This document shows, piece by piece, positions 54,218-64,000 of a stretch of DNA of 64,000 nucleotides; positions within the stretch are counted from its first letter, which is position 1; the number at the start of each line of letters is the position of its first letter. Source of the DNA: Yoonia sp. (GTDB lineage Bacteria > Pseudomonadota > Alphaproteobacteria > Rhodobacterales > Rhodobacteraceae). Location: contig JAQXEG010000038.1 in the NCBI GenBank assembly GCA_029250945.1, positions 1 to 64,000 of the forward strand. Reading direction: 5' to 3'. The notes under the pieces are model-generated. The model had not been told where the DNA came from and did not search any database. It saw only the letters and a program-made list of their open reading frames with translations. Position numbers and translations under genes: made by a program.

Positions 54218-54816
54218 TATACGGCTCCTTTCAGGGTCACACCGGCATCGGTCATCGCAGCAATCGCCACGTCTAACGACCCATCAAAATCAATTGCGCG
54301 GCACAGTGACAGATCAACGGTCACATCAAACCCGCATTTGGTCGCATCCAAGGCAGAGTAGTGCACACAAAAATCCGTGGCCAAGCCAACAAGCGTCAGC
54401 CGCTCAATCCCGCGCGTGCGCAGATACCCCTCTAACCCTGTCGGGGTCTCGTGATCATTCTCGAAAAAGGCGGAATAGCTGTCGATGACAGGATTAAATC
54501 CCTTGCGCACGATCATATCGGCGCGGTCCACGTGCATATCAGCGTGGAATTCGGCACCGGTGCTGCCTTGGATGCAATGATCGGGCCAAAGCACTTGCGG
54601 CCCATACGGCATGTCGATCACGCTCATCGGGTCCGCATCGTGGCTGGTGGCAAAGCTGGAATGCCCCGCAGGATGCCAATCTTGGGTAAGCATCACAGCA
54701 TCAAAATCGGCCATCGCATCATTGATGCCCGCCACAATCGTATCGCCACCCGCGACGGCCAATGCGCCACCCGGACAAAAATCATTTTGCACATCAATCA
54801 CTAGCAAACTATGCAT
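54217..54816 (-). CDS. pncA: Nicotinamidase
   Basis: A 199-residue isochorismatase-like amidase that converts nicotinamide to nicotinate in NAD salvage. The catalytic triad is recognisable: Asp8 in LLVIDVQNDFCPGGAL, a Lys in the middle part (IVRKGF), and Cys near 140 in GLATDFCVHYSALDA. The metal-binding DWHPAGHSSF is near residue 45. Full length for PncA. It is the first gene of a two-gene unit with yaaA and diverges from the Hsp70-like gene across about 119 bases. Confidence 0.94.
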   Translation of the reverse strand: MHSLLVIDVQNDFCPGGALAVAGGDTIVAGINDAMADFDAVMLTQDWHPAGHSSFATSHDADPMSVIDMPYGPQVLWPDHCIQGSTGAEFHADMHVDRADMIVRKGFNPVIDSYSAFFENDHETPTGLEGYLRTRGIERLTLVGLATDFCVHYSALDATKCGFDVTVDLSLCRAIDFDGSLDVAIAAMTDAGVTLKGAV

Positions 54817-54935
54817 CGGCCACCCCCATCTTTATCGGCCTATCGCTAAGATAACGCGGACACATTGGCAAGCAATCCGCTTGGCAGCGCCTATCAGATC
54901 GCGTATCCCCCGCCTCTGGCACAAAGGGGACCGCG

Positions 54936-56171
54936 ATGAATACGCTTGGCATTGATTTTGGAACGTCAAACACGTCGGCTGCGGTCTTGGTCGGCGGGCG
55001 GGCCCATTTGATTGAGGTCGAACAGGGCCGCACCACCCTGCCCACATCCATATTCTTTGATTACCACAGCGGTGCTACGACCTATGGGTCAGCGGCCAAC
55101 GCGGCATTGATCGATGGGCGCGAGGGGCGTTTTATGCGCGCGCTAAAATCGGTGCTCGGCACGCCACTGATGCGCGAACAGCGGCAAATCCATTATGAGC
55201 GGCTGACCCTGATCGAAGCGATTGCCCGCTTTCTCACCATGATCCGCAAACGGGCCGAGGCGACGACAGGTCAGCCGTTCACCCGCGCCCTATCAGGGCG
55301 GCCCGTCCGGTTTCATTCCACCAACGACGCCCGTAACGCTCAGGCCGAGGTGGACTTGCGCGACGCATACCTGACCGCCGGCTTTAGCCATGTTGATTTC
55401 ATGTATGAACCCGAGGCGGCGGCGCTGGCGGCTGGTCCATTGGACAAAGGCAAACTAGGGCTGATCATCGACATCGGGGGCGGGACGTCCAACTTTTCCG
55501 TGTTCGAGCGCAACGGCGATCAAACCCGCATCATCGCCAGCCACGGCGTACGTGTCGGCGGTACAGATTTCGACAAATCGATCAGCCTTGCACAGGTGAT
55601 GCCCCTGCTGGGACGCGGTGCCGAGATTGGCAATGAAATGGGCAAGGGCACGCATACGGCGCCTGCGTCGATCTACAACGACCTGGCATCATGCGAGAAG
55701 ATTCCGTTCCTCTATACCCCCGAAAACCGCCGCATGGCTGCGCAGTTCCAGAAACTGGGCGTTAATCCGACACTGTTCAAACGCCTGCACGACACCATTG
55801 ACATGGAAATGGGCCATGGCATCGCATTCGCAGTCGAGGCGGGCAAAATTCGTGCCAACGTCCCAGATGCGGATCAGTCTGCGATTGATTTGCGCACGAT
55901 AGAGCGGGACCTTTGGGCGCAGATGGGGCCGAACGATCTAAGCCAGATTTTGTCGCCGCATGCCGAAACGGTGCGACAGGCCGCATTGCAAACGCTGGTC
56001 GACGCACAGCTTGCGCCCAATGATATTGGTCAGATCGTATTCGTTGGCGGGTCAAGCCTGATGCATGTCATTATTGAAGCGATGACCGACCTGTTCCCCG
56101 ACGCGACCTTGGAACGGACAGAGGCCTTTACCGCCGTTGCTGACGGGCTGGCTATCGCCGCTTCCCGCTGA
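54936..56171 (+). CDS. Hsp70-family protein, YegD-like
   Basis: A 411-residue actin-like ATPase. The phosphate-1 loop IDFGTSNTSAAV opens the protein (residues 5-16), and LIIDIGGGTSNFSVF (about 179-193) is the phosphate-2 loop. It contains only the nucleotide-binding domain, without the peptide-binding beta domain and lid of DnaK, as in YegD. YegD is a chaperone-like protein of uncertain role. It begins an apparent three-gene unit with trhO and the AbrB-type gene. Confidence 0.88.
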   Translation: MNTLGIDFGTSNTSAAVLVGGRAHLIEVEQGRTTLPTSIFFDYHSGATTYGSAANAALIDGREGRFMRALKSVLGTPLMREQRQIHYERLTLIEAIARFLTMIRKRAEATTGQPFTRALSGRPVRFHSTNDARNAQAEVDLRDAYLTAGFSHVDFMYEPEAAALAAGPLDKGKLGLIIDIGGGTSNFSVFERNGDQTRIIASHGVRVGGTDFDKSISLAQVMPLLGRGAEIGNEMGKGTHTAPASIYNDLASCEKIPFLYTPENRRMAAQFQKLGVNPTLFKRLHDTIDMEMGHGIAFAVEAGKIRANVPDADQSAIDLRTIERDLWAQMGPNDLSQILSPHAETVRQAALQTLVDAQLAPNDIGQIVFVGGSSLMHVIIEAMTDLFPDATLERTEAFTAVADGLAIAASR

Positions 56172-56210
56172 CTACTTGATCGCCGCGTCCATCGGGCGTA
56201 TTTGGCGGGC

Positions 56211-57119
56211 ATGTATATTGTTGCCGCGCTCTACCACTTCACCCGTTTTGACGACATCGCTGCCATTCAGGGGCCGCTGTCGGACCTGTGCAAATCGCGC
56301 GGGATCAGCGGCACGCTTTTGCTGGCCCCCGAAGGGATCAATGGCACCATCGCTGGTGATCGTGCAGGCATCGACACGGTGATCGCCCATATCCGCACGT
56401 TGCCCGGTTGCGCCGATTTCGAATGGAAGGAAAGCACCGCTACCGTGCCGCCATTCCACCGAATGAAGGTCCGGTTGAAGCGCGAAATCGTCACCATGGG
56501 ACAACCCGATGTGGACCCTGCAACAACGGTCGGCCATTATGTCGCGCCCGCCGATTGGAACGCTTTGATCCAGTCCCCCGATGTGGCCGTGATCGACACG
56601 CGCAATGATTACGAGGTGGCGATCGGCACGTTCGACGGCGCAGTTGATCCGCAGACAAAGACGTTTGGTGAATTCCCCGCATGGTGGGAAGAAAACAAAG
56701 AACGGTTTCACAACAAAAAGATCGCGATGTTCTGCACCGGCGGAATCCGGTGTGAAAAGTCGACCAATTTCCTGATCGGTCAAGGTGTCGAAGATGTCTA
56801 TCACCTCAAGGGTGGGATCTTGAAATACCTCGAAGAGGTGCCGCAAGAGGACAGCACTTGGGACGGCGACTGCTTCGTCTTTGACGCACGGGTTAGCGTC
56901 GGTCACGGACTAAAAGAAGGGCCACATGAGCTGTGCTATGCCTGCCGCCGCCCGATCCTGCCGACCGATAAAACCCGCCTCGAATTTGAGGAAGGCGTAT
57001 CCTGCCACCAATGCACGGACCAGACATCTGACGACGATAAGGCCCGTTTCCGCGAACGGCAAAAACAGATCGCCCTCGCGCGCAAACGCGGATCACATCA
57101 CATTGGCGGCCTGTCCTAG
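56211..57119 (+). CDS. trhO: tRNA uridine-34 hydroxylase TrhO
   Basis: A 302-residue rhodanese-fold enzyme (formerly YceA) that hydroxylates uridine 34 of tRNA in an oxygen-dependent way, giving 5-hydroxyuridine. An N-terminal ferredoxin-like part (about 1-95) precedes the rhodanese domain. Cys175 in MFCTGGIRCEKSTN is the essential cysteine, and FKGGILKYLEEVP-like and CYACRRPI plus CHQCTD indicate zinc-type cysteine pairs near the C-terminus. The ATG at 56211 is preferred to 56202. It starts 40 bases after the Hsp70-like gene. Confidence 0.93.
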   Translation: MYIVAALYHFTRFDDIAAIQGPLSDLCKSRGISGTLLLAPEGINGTIAGDRAGIDTVIAHIRTLPGCADFEWKESTATVPPFHRMKVRLKREIVTMGQPDVDPATTVGHYVAPADWNALIQSPDVAVIDTRNDYEVAIGTFDGAVDPQTKTFGEFPAWWEENKERFHNKKIAMFCTGGIRCEKSTNFLIGQGVEDVYHLKGGILKYLEEVPQEDSTWDGDCFVFDARVSVGHGLKEGPHELCYACRRPILPTDKTRLEFEEGVSCHQCTDQTSDDDKARFRERQKQIALARKRGSHHIGGLS

Positions 57120-58178
57120 ATGACGATGCCGCCCCATATCCGCGCACAAATTCTTGCGCTGATAATCGGGGGCGTTTGCGGTGTGGTTGCGAATTTCGCG
57201 GGCCTGCCTTTGCCATGGATGCTTGGGTCGATGATCGGTGTGACGGTTGCGGCTGTCGCGGGTGCGCCTGTCGCTGGACCAGACCGCCTTCGCCCATTTG
57301 TGATCCCTGTGATTGGTGTGATGATTGGATCAGCGATCCGGCCAGAGCTGTTTGCCCAGCTTGGGGGATGGGCCGTGACATTGATTGCCTTGCCCATCTA
57401 TTTGGCATTGGCCGCGGGGGTATCGTTCATGATCTACCGCCGCGCCGGCGGCTATGATCCGGTCACAGCATTCTATGCATCCATGCCCGGCGGTCTGAAC
57501 GAGATGCTGATCATGGGCGGCGCCGCAGGCGGGGATGAACGCAAAATCGCGCTGGCCCACGCGGCGCGGGTTTTGTTGGTGATCCTATTTGTCGCGATCT
57601 TTTTTGGCCTATTCCTAGGTGTGCGGTCCGGTGCGTCGGAAGCAAACTGGATCAGCGTCACTGCACCCACTTGGCTGGACTATGCCCTATTGATCGGGGC
57701 TGCTGTGATTGGATTGCGCATTGGAAAATTGTTACGCCTGCCCGCTGTGCCAGTGTTCGGCCCCATGATCGTAAGTGCGGTTTTTCATCTGGTTGGTTGG
57801 GTCGAAATCGCGCCGCCATCGATATTCATCATCACCGCACAGATCGTGATCGGCACGATTATCGGCACACGTTTCATCGGGGCTACTGTCACTGAAATCC
57901 GGCGCGACCTGTCGTTGGCTGGCATCGCATCCCTGCTAATGTTGGGCGTCGCAGTTTTCTTTGCCCTAGCCATTACCAGTCTCGCGCAAGTCTCTATCTC
58001 AGAGGCATTTTTGGCGTTTGCACCCGGTGGCCTGACAGAAATGTCGTTGCTCACCCTCGCGATGGGGCAGGACGTCGGCTATGTCTCGGCTGTGCATATC
58101 ATCCGGATCACATTGGTCATCGCGATTGCGCCGGCGGTGTTTGCCTCCCTGCGCAGCTGGATCATGCCATCACAATGA
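57120..58178 (+). CDS. AbrB-family inner-membrane protein
   Basis: A 352-residue membrane protein of the AbrB family (related to the ammonia monooxygenase-like/YdfD group) with nine or ten hydrophobic segments. The repeated motif LPLPWMLGSMIGV and the second copy VPVFGPMIVSAVF, plus FYASMPGGLNEM and its counterpart FLAFAPGGLTEM, show an internal two-fold repeat. Function unknown; it is likely a transporter. The start follows the trhO stop directly. Its end overlaps the end of the convergent MDR gene by 17 bases. Confidence 0.88.
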   Translation: MTMPPHIRAQILALIIGGVCGVVANFAGLPLPWMLGSMIGVTVAAVAGAPVAGPDRLRPFVIPVIGVMIGSAIRPELFAQLGGWAVTLIALPIYLALAAGVSFMIYRRAGGYDPVTAFYASMPGGLNEMLIMGGAAGGDERKIALAHAARVLLVILFVAIFFGLFLGVRSGASEANWISVTAPTWLDYALLIGAAVIGLRIGKLLRLPAVPVFGPMIVSAVFHLVGWVEIAPPSIFIITAQIVIGTIIGTRFIGATVTEIRRDLSLAGIASLLMLGVAVFFALAITSLAQVSISEAFLAFAPGGLTEMSLLTLAMGQDVGYVSAVHIIRITLVIAIAPAVFASLRSWIMPSQ

Positions 58179-59133
58179 TGACCTTTCCGTCGGGGATTTT
58201 GGTCGCGTCAGCAAGGCCGTTGACGACCTGTTCCAACTGCAGTTCAGCCGATACGTCCGTCGCCCAGCGCGCATCGGCAAAGCGTGTTTGCACGTCTTGG
58301 ATCGCAGCCATTTGATCAGCAGGGGCCGTATCGCGGAACCATTGCGTCAGCCAGAACCCTTCGATCCGCTTCCCCATAAAGATCATCTGACCCATCTGCG
58401 TCAGATTGGGCGCCTTATCAGATAGCTTACCATAACTGACCCAGCAGGCGCGGTTCGGCATCATGCAGAAAAGGGTCTCGGAAGTTTGATCACAGACAGC
58501 GTCCAGCATCATGCGCGGCTTTAGTTCGGACAGGGCAGCCTTGGCCTGCGTTTGGAAATCCGGCGCATTGATGTTCAGCGTTACGTCGGCACCAAGGTCA
58601 GCATCGCGGCGCACAGTCGCAATAGTTTTCACGCCCATGTCGCGCCCCAACGCGATCATCAGCTTACCCAATTGAGACGCAGCGGCCGTGATGATCACAG
58701 CATCGCCAGCATCACGCGCCATGCCCATCATGGCGCGCGCGGTTAGCGGGTTCACAATCTGCCCCGTCCCGTCATTGTCCGAAATTGCCGGATGCAGCGG
58801 AATGCAAGTTGCGGCATCGACAACCGCGTATTCCGCCCATGCACCGGTGGTGACAAAGGCAACCCGCTGCCCCGCCATCGGGCCTGTCATAACATCGCCG
58901 CAACCTTCAAATCCGGCGGGCTGACCAGCGACGCGGGGTTGCCCATATTCGCCCTTGATAAAGTGCAAATCAGACGGGTTTACGGCCGCACGACGCACCC
59001 GCACAAGGACCTGACCCTCAGCGATCTCTGGCAACGGCATTGTCGCCAGTTCCAGCCAATCGGCGGCATTGTCGATGCGCGGCCCCGTCGAAGTACCTGC
59101 ATAGCCGTCGCCCTTTTGCAAGGCGGCGCGCAT
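58162..59133 (-). CDS. MDR-superfamily zinc-independent oxidoreductase
   Basis: A 323-residue quinone-oxidoreductase-like protein of the medium-chain dehydrogenase family. The GroES-like part (about 1-125) has VRVRRAAVNPSDLHFIKGEYG, and the Rossmann part has a modified nucleotide motif (AAASQLGKLMIALGRDMGV). The catalytic-zinc ligands are absent, so it probably reduces enones or quinones with NAD(P)H. The ATG at 59133 was preferred; the frame upstream runs through the end of gyrB. It starts 13 bases after gyrB, so they may share a transcript. Confidence 0.85.
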   Translation of the reverse strand: MRAALQKGDGYAGTSTGPRIDNAADWLELATMPLPEIAEGQVLVRVRRAAVNPSDLHFIKGEYGQPRVAGQPAGFEGCGDVMTGPMAGQRVAFVTTGAWAEYAVVDAATCIPLHPAISDNDGTGQIVNPLTARAMMGMARDAGDAVIITAAASQLGKLMIALGRDMGVKTIATVRRDADLGADVTLNINAPDFQTQAKAALSELKPRMMLDAVCDQTSETLFCMMPNRACWVSYGKLSDKAPNLTQMGQMIFMGKRIEGFWLTQWFRDTAPADQMAAIQDVQTRFADARWATDVSAELQLEQVVNGLADATKIPDGKVIIVMA

Positions 59134-59146
59134 CGTTTTCGGCAGA

Positions 59147-61621
<2,475 letters not shown>

Positions 61622-61643
61622 GGCGAAACCCCCATATTTTGCG

Positions 61644-62264
61644 TCAGATGAACGGGATCAGAATACCCACACCAATCAACAGAACGCCCGCTGTAATATT
61701 GGTGCGCCGTAGCGCGATTGTCGATGTCAAAAATGCCTTTGCGCGGTGAATTGATGCCGCCAAAAGCAGATTGCCAAGCAGCGGCACGATGAACGACACC
61801 AAGCAGATGATCGCGATATCCACGCCCGTCAGAGTGGTCAAATCAAAGAACCCGGGCAACATCCCCATATAGAACAAAATCGCCTTTGGATTGCCCAGAA
61901 TGACAGCCAGTCCCGCCAAAAATCCGGCCCACATTCCCGGGCGCGTTAGGCGACTGTCAGATGCAATCGTCTTGTTTGCGTTACGCAGCACAAGCCAACC
62001 CATGATCAGGAACGTCGCGCAGGCAACCCATTTGAGCGCCACCAGAAAATCGCCATAAACGCTGATGATCCATGACACGCCCAAGATCGCCAGAAACGGC
62101 CAAAGCACGTCCCCGACCACCACACCCAGCGCAAGGGGCCATGCCGCCTGAAACCCGCCCGACAATGTGCGCGCAATTAGCGCCACCCAAACCGGCCCCG
62201 GCGTCAGGAATAGAATTACAAGCGCGCCTGCGTATAGCAGAATATCAGTTATGGTCAGTGTCAT
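61644..62264 (-). CDS. LysE-family translocator
   Basis: A 206-residue inner-membrane exporter of the LysE/RhtB type with six hydrophobic segments. LFLTPGPVWVALIARTLSGGFQAAWPLALGVVVGDVLW near the N-terminus carries the family's GPxxxxI and gate motif, and ILGNPKAILFYMGMLPGFF is the conserved NPK stretch. Typical substrates are amino acids. The ATG at 62264 precedes the first segment directly. It lies 10 bases downstream of the GNAT gene and upstream of gyrB. Confidence 0.92.
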   Translation of the reverse strand: MTLTITDILLYAGALVILFLTPGPVWVALIARTLSGGFQAAWPLALGVVVGDVLWPFLAILGVSWIISVYGDFLVALKWVACATFLIMGWLVLRNANKTIASDSRLTRPGMWAGFLAGLAVILGNPKAILFYMGMLPGFFDLTTLTGVDIAIICLVSFIVPLLGNLLLAASIHRAKAFLTSTIALRRTNITAGVLLIGVGILIPFI

Positions 62265-62274
62265 GCAAACGCCC

Positions 62275-62802
62275 CTAAAACGAAAAACCAAGCAAGTCGA
62301 CAGGCGCACCCGCATCCCACGTCATTTCGCGCAGCGGCATAACCATTAGGGCCGAGGTGGGCGTTGTGGTGACCGCGCCAGTATGCGCATCAGTCAACGC
62401 CGTGAATGTCACCGGATTGCCCGCGGACACGAAACCATGGCCTGCGTAAATCGGACGATTGCCAAACAGCAGGAAAAACTGCGCCTGCGAAGATTGCGCG
62501 ATCTTGATCGCCTCTTTCAACAGCGCGCTCGCAACGCCCTGACCGCGCATTGAGGGTGCAGTCGCGACATCGGCAAGCCCAATGATGGGCACAAGCGCAT
62601 CCCCCAACCGTACCGACCGATAGCAAAGCGCCATATGCCCGATAATCTCTGCCCCGCTTCGCTGAACCAGACGCAGATGATGACGTTGCTGAAAATACGA
62701 CCGATCACCAAAGCTATCGTCAAAGGCGGTCACCAGCAGCCTGTTAATCAACGTGTCATCCGCCGGACTTAGGTCCATTTCAGATATGGCCTCAATCACC
62801 AT
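62275..62802 (-). CDS. GNAT-family N-acetyltransferase
   Basis: A 175-residue acetyltransferase of the GNAT fold. The acetyl-CoA motif is IIGLADVATAPSMRGQGVASALLKEAIKIA (motif A, R/Q-x-x-G-x-G/A at MRGQGVA, near residues 80-100). IGHMALCYRSV and RPIYAGHGF correspond to the flanking strands. The substrate is unknown. AAAGGGA before the ATG at 62802 supports the start. It starts 11 bases inside the end of recF, so it is translationally linked to the DNA repair and replication cluster. Confidence 0.88.
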   Translation of the reverse strand: MVIEAISEMDLSPADDTLINRLLVTAFDDSFGDRSYFQQRHHLRLVQRSGAEIIGHMALCYRSVRLGDALVPIIGLADVATAPSMRGQGVASALLKEAIKIAQSSQAQFFLLFGNRPIYAGHGFVSAGNPVTFTALTDAHTGAVTTTPTSALMVMPLREMTWDAGAPVDLLGFSF

Positions 62803-63916
62803 GATGGTCCCTTTCGCACAACGAAGATGCACCATCTTCCTCGATGACTTCGGCGTATTGCGCCCGAGCACCAAGCTCTGCAAACAGCTCCGGCCCTGTG
62901 CCGGTCATGAACGCTTGCGATCCCAACGCGCAGATTTCGTCATACAATGCAGCGCGGCGACCAGCGTCCAAATGCGCCGCGACTTCATCCAACAAAAGGA
63001 GCGGTGGCGCGCCAAAATCGCGGATCAACGCACGTCCGTTGGCAAGGATCAGGCTGATCAACAACGCCTTTTGCTCACCCGTTGAACAATCCTTTGCGGC
63101 AACACCCTTGGCCGCGAACTCTCCATATAAATCAGCGCGATGTGGCCCCATCAAGGTGCGGCCAGCGGCCAAATCCCGTTGACGGTTATCCGCAAACGCC
63201 GCGATCAAACACGCCGCATCATCGGGGGTGTCAGGCGCAGGATCGGGGTGCGTCAGCGTTAGGGCCGCCGTCGGGAACGCTGTTTCCGTCTCCGACTGGG
63301 CCGCGGTCAGAGCCGCAATCGCGTCCACACGATTGCGATGAATACGCGCACCCGCCTTGGCCATTTGCCGTTCAATCGCAACATACCAATGGGCATCGCG
63401 GACCATGTCCTTAAGCAGCCGATTGCGTTCGCGCATCGCCTTTTCATAGGTCAGCACCGCCTCGGCGTGGGTCGGCTCGAACGACAATGTCGCGCGATCC
63501 AGAAACCGGCGACGACCCTCGGCCCCTTCGATCCAAAGGCGGTCCATCGACGGCACAAGCCACAGAACCCGCCCGATACAACCCAGCGCAATCTGCGCCG
63601 CCGCTTTGCCATCAATACGCACATTGCGCGACGATCCCGGCTCTGCCCATGTCTCGATCTCATGGGTTTGCTGCAACGATTGCAAAACGCCTGTGACTTT
63701 CCAGCCCAGCGCCTCTGGCCTGCGGATCAGGTCATCAGGCGATGCGCGGCGTAATCCACGGCCCGGCGACATCAATGATACCGCCTCAAGCACGTTGGTC
63801 TTACCCGCGCCATTAGCCCCGTAAATCGCCACAGGCCGCCCATCACAGGCCATCGTGGCCCGCTTGTGCGACCGAAAATGTGAAAGGGTGAATTCAGACA
63901 AAGCGAGGGCCGACAT
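62792..63916 (-). CDS. recF: DNA replication and repair protein RecF
   Basis: A 374-residue SMC-like ATPase that helps RecA load at single-strand gaps. Walker A GANGAGKT is at 33-40, with FRSHKRATMACDGRPVAIYGANG preceding it, the ABC-type signature is in CSTGEQKALLISLIL, and Walker B with the D-loop is LLLLDEVAAHLD near 305-316. Full length for the family. It lies 60 bases after dnaN in the usual dnaN-recF order and its end is overlapped by the GNAT gene. Confidence 0.96.
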   Translation of the reverse strand: MSALALSEFTLSHFRSHKRATMACDGRPVAIYGANGAGKTNVLEAVSLMSPGRGLRRASPDDLIRRPEALGWKVTGVLQSLQQTHEIETWAEPGSSRNVRIDGKAAAQIALGCIGRVLWLVPSMDRLWIEGAEGRRRFLDRATLSFEPTHAEAVLTYEKAMRERNRLLKDMVRDAHWYVAIERQMAKAGARIHRNRVDAIAALTAAQSETETAFPTAALTLTHPDPAPDTPDDAACLIAAFADNRQRDLAAGRTLMGPHRADLYGEFAAKGVAAKDCSTGEQKALLISLILANGRALIRDFGAPPLLLLDEVAAHLDAGRRAALYDEICALGSQAFMTGTGPELFAELGARAQYAEVIEEDGASSLCERDHHGD

Positions 63917-63976
63917 TACACCGACCCTCAGCTTCTTCTGAGTATAAATATGCAGGCGCAGCCCATCAGCGGGCGC

Positions 63977-64000
63977 TTAGACCCGCATTGGCATCACGAC
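63977..64000 (-). CDS. dnaN: DNA polymerase III beta clamp, 3' end
   Basis: Only the last codons are in the window. On the minus strand they read VVMPMRV followed by TAA, the conserved C-terminus of the sliding clamp DnaN. It precedes recF by 60 bases, as is usual. dnaA and the origin would be expected further to the right. Confidence 0.88.
   Translation of the reverse strand, partial: VVMPMRV

Overview
The window is a dense, GC-rich chromosomal segment from an alphaproteobacterium, most likely a marine Rhodobacterales (Roseobacter-group) strain. The evidence is the dnaN-recF-gyrB block at the right edge, rpsU at the left edge, and family-level matches such as serC/serA with a structured leader, an FAD-SelD fusion next to mnmH, a CenR-like regulator and Hint-domain proteins. 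It is ordinary core and near-core chromosome: I see no prophage, insertion sequence, CRISPR array, tRNA or rRNA.

Layout. 1-6.3 kb: rpsU and its terminator, a small membrane-protein pair (one member frameshifted), a VOC protein, an AraC-type regulator with a suspect 5' end, then aminotransferase-ftsK. 6.4-15.6 kb: amidase, a UbiH-type hydroxylase, an operon of YbbN-like thioredoxin, LON-domain protein and a 59-residue Trm112 protein, then SGNH hydrolase, IalB-like protein, asparaginase, xth and rlmN. 15.7-25.7 kb: a carbohydrate operon (binding protein, two permeases, ATPase, GH2 beta-mannosidase-like enzyme, sugar isomerase, MocA-type oxidoreductase) divergent from a LacI regulator, with palindromic operator candidates between them. 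25.7-31.9 kb: LOG protein, dapD and dapE, separated by an island holding two decayed genes (a glutamate-receptor-like channel protein and a Hint-domain protein).

31.9-44 kb: rnr, rppH, an L,D-transpeptidase, ribA, an OmpR-type regulator, a rhodanese, serB divergent from serC-serA, a PPP-family phosphatase and hemF. 44-47 kb: mnmH and the FAD-SelD fusion, which together make 2-selenouridine in tRNA. 47-52 kb: an ABC cassette of LolD-like ATPase, FtsX-like permease and CrtC/AttH-like lipocalin, followed by a PNPOx-like protein. 52-59 kb: thiolase, yaaA, pncA, a YegD-like Hsp70, trhO, an AbrB-type membrane protein and an MDR oxidoreductase. 59-64 kb: gyrB, LysE, GNAT, recF and the 3' end of dnaN, so the replication origin probably lies just beyond the right edge.

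The most notable observations are the broken genes. One Hint-domain gene carries four in-frame TAA/TAG codons and no frameshift over 372 codons. A DUF2945-type gene carries one internal TAA. A channel-like gene has both a poly-G frameshift and a TAG. Two further genes are broken at G/C-rich homopolymers, which raises the alternatives of sequencing error or slippage. I also note a gyrB promoter with a palindrome filling its 17-base spacer, and three copies of a terminator-like motif that all sit just downstream of minus-strand genes. I found no convincing undescribed system.
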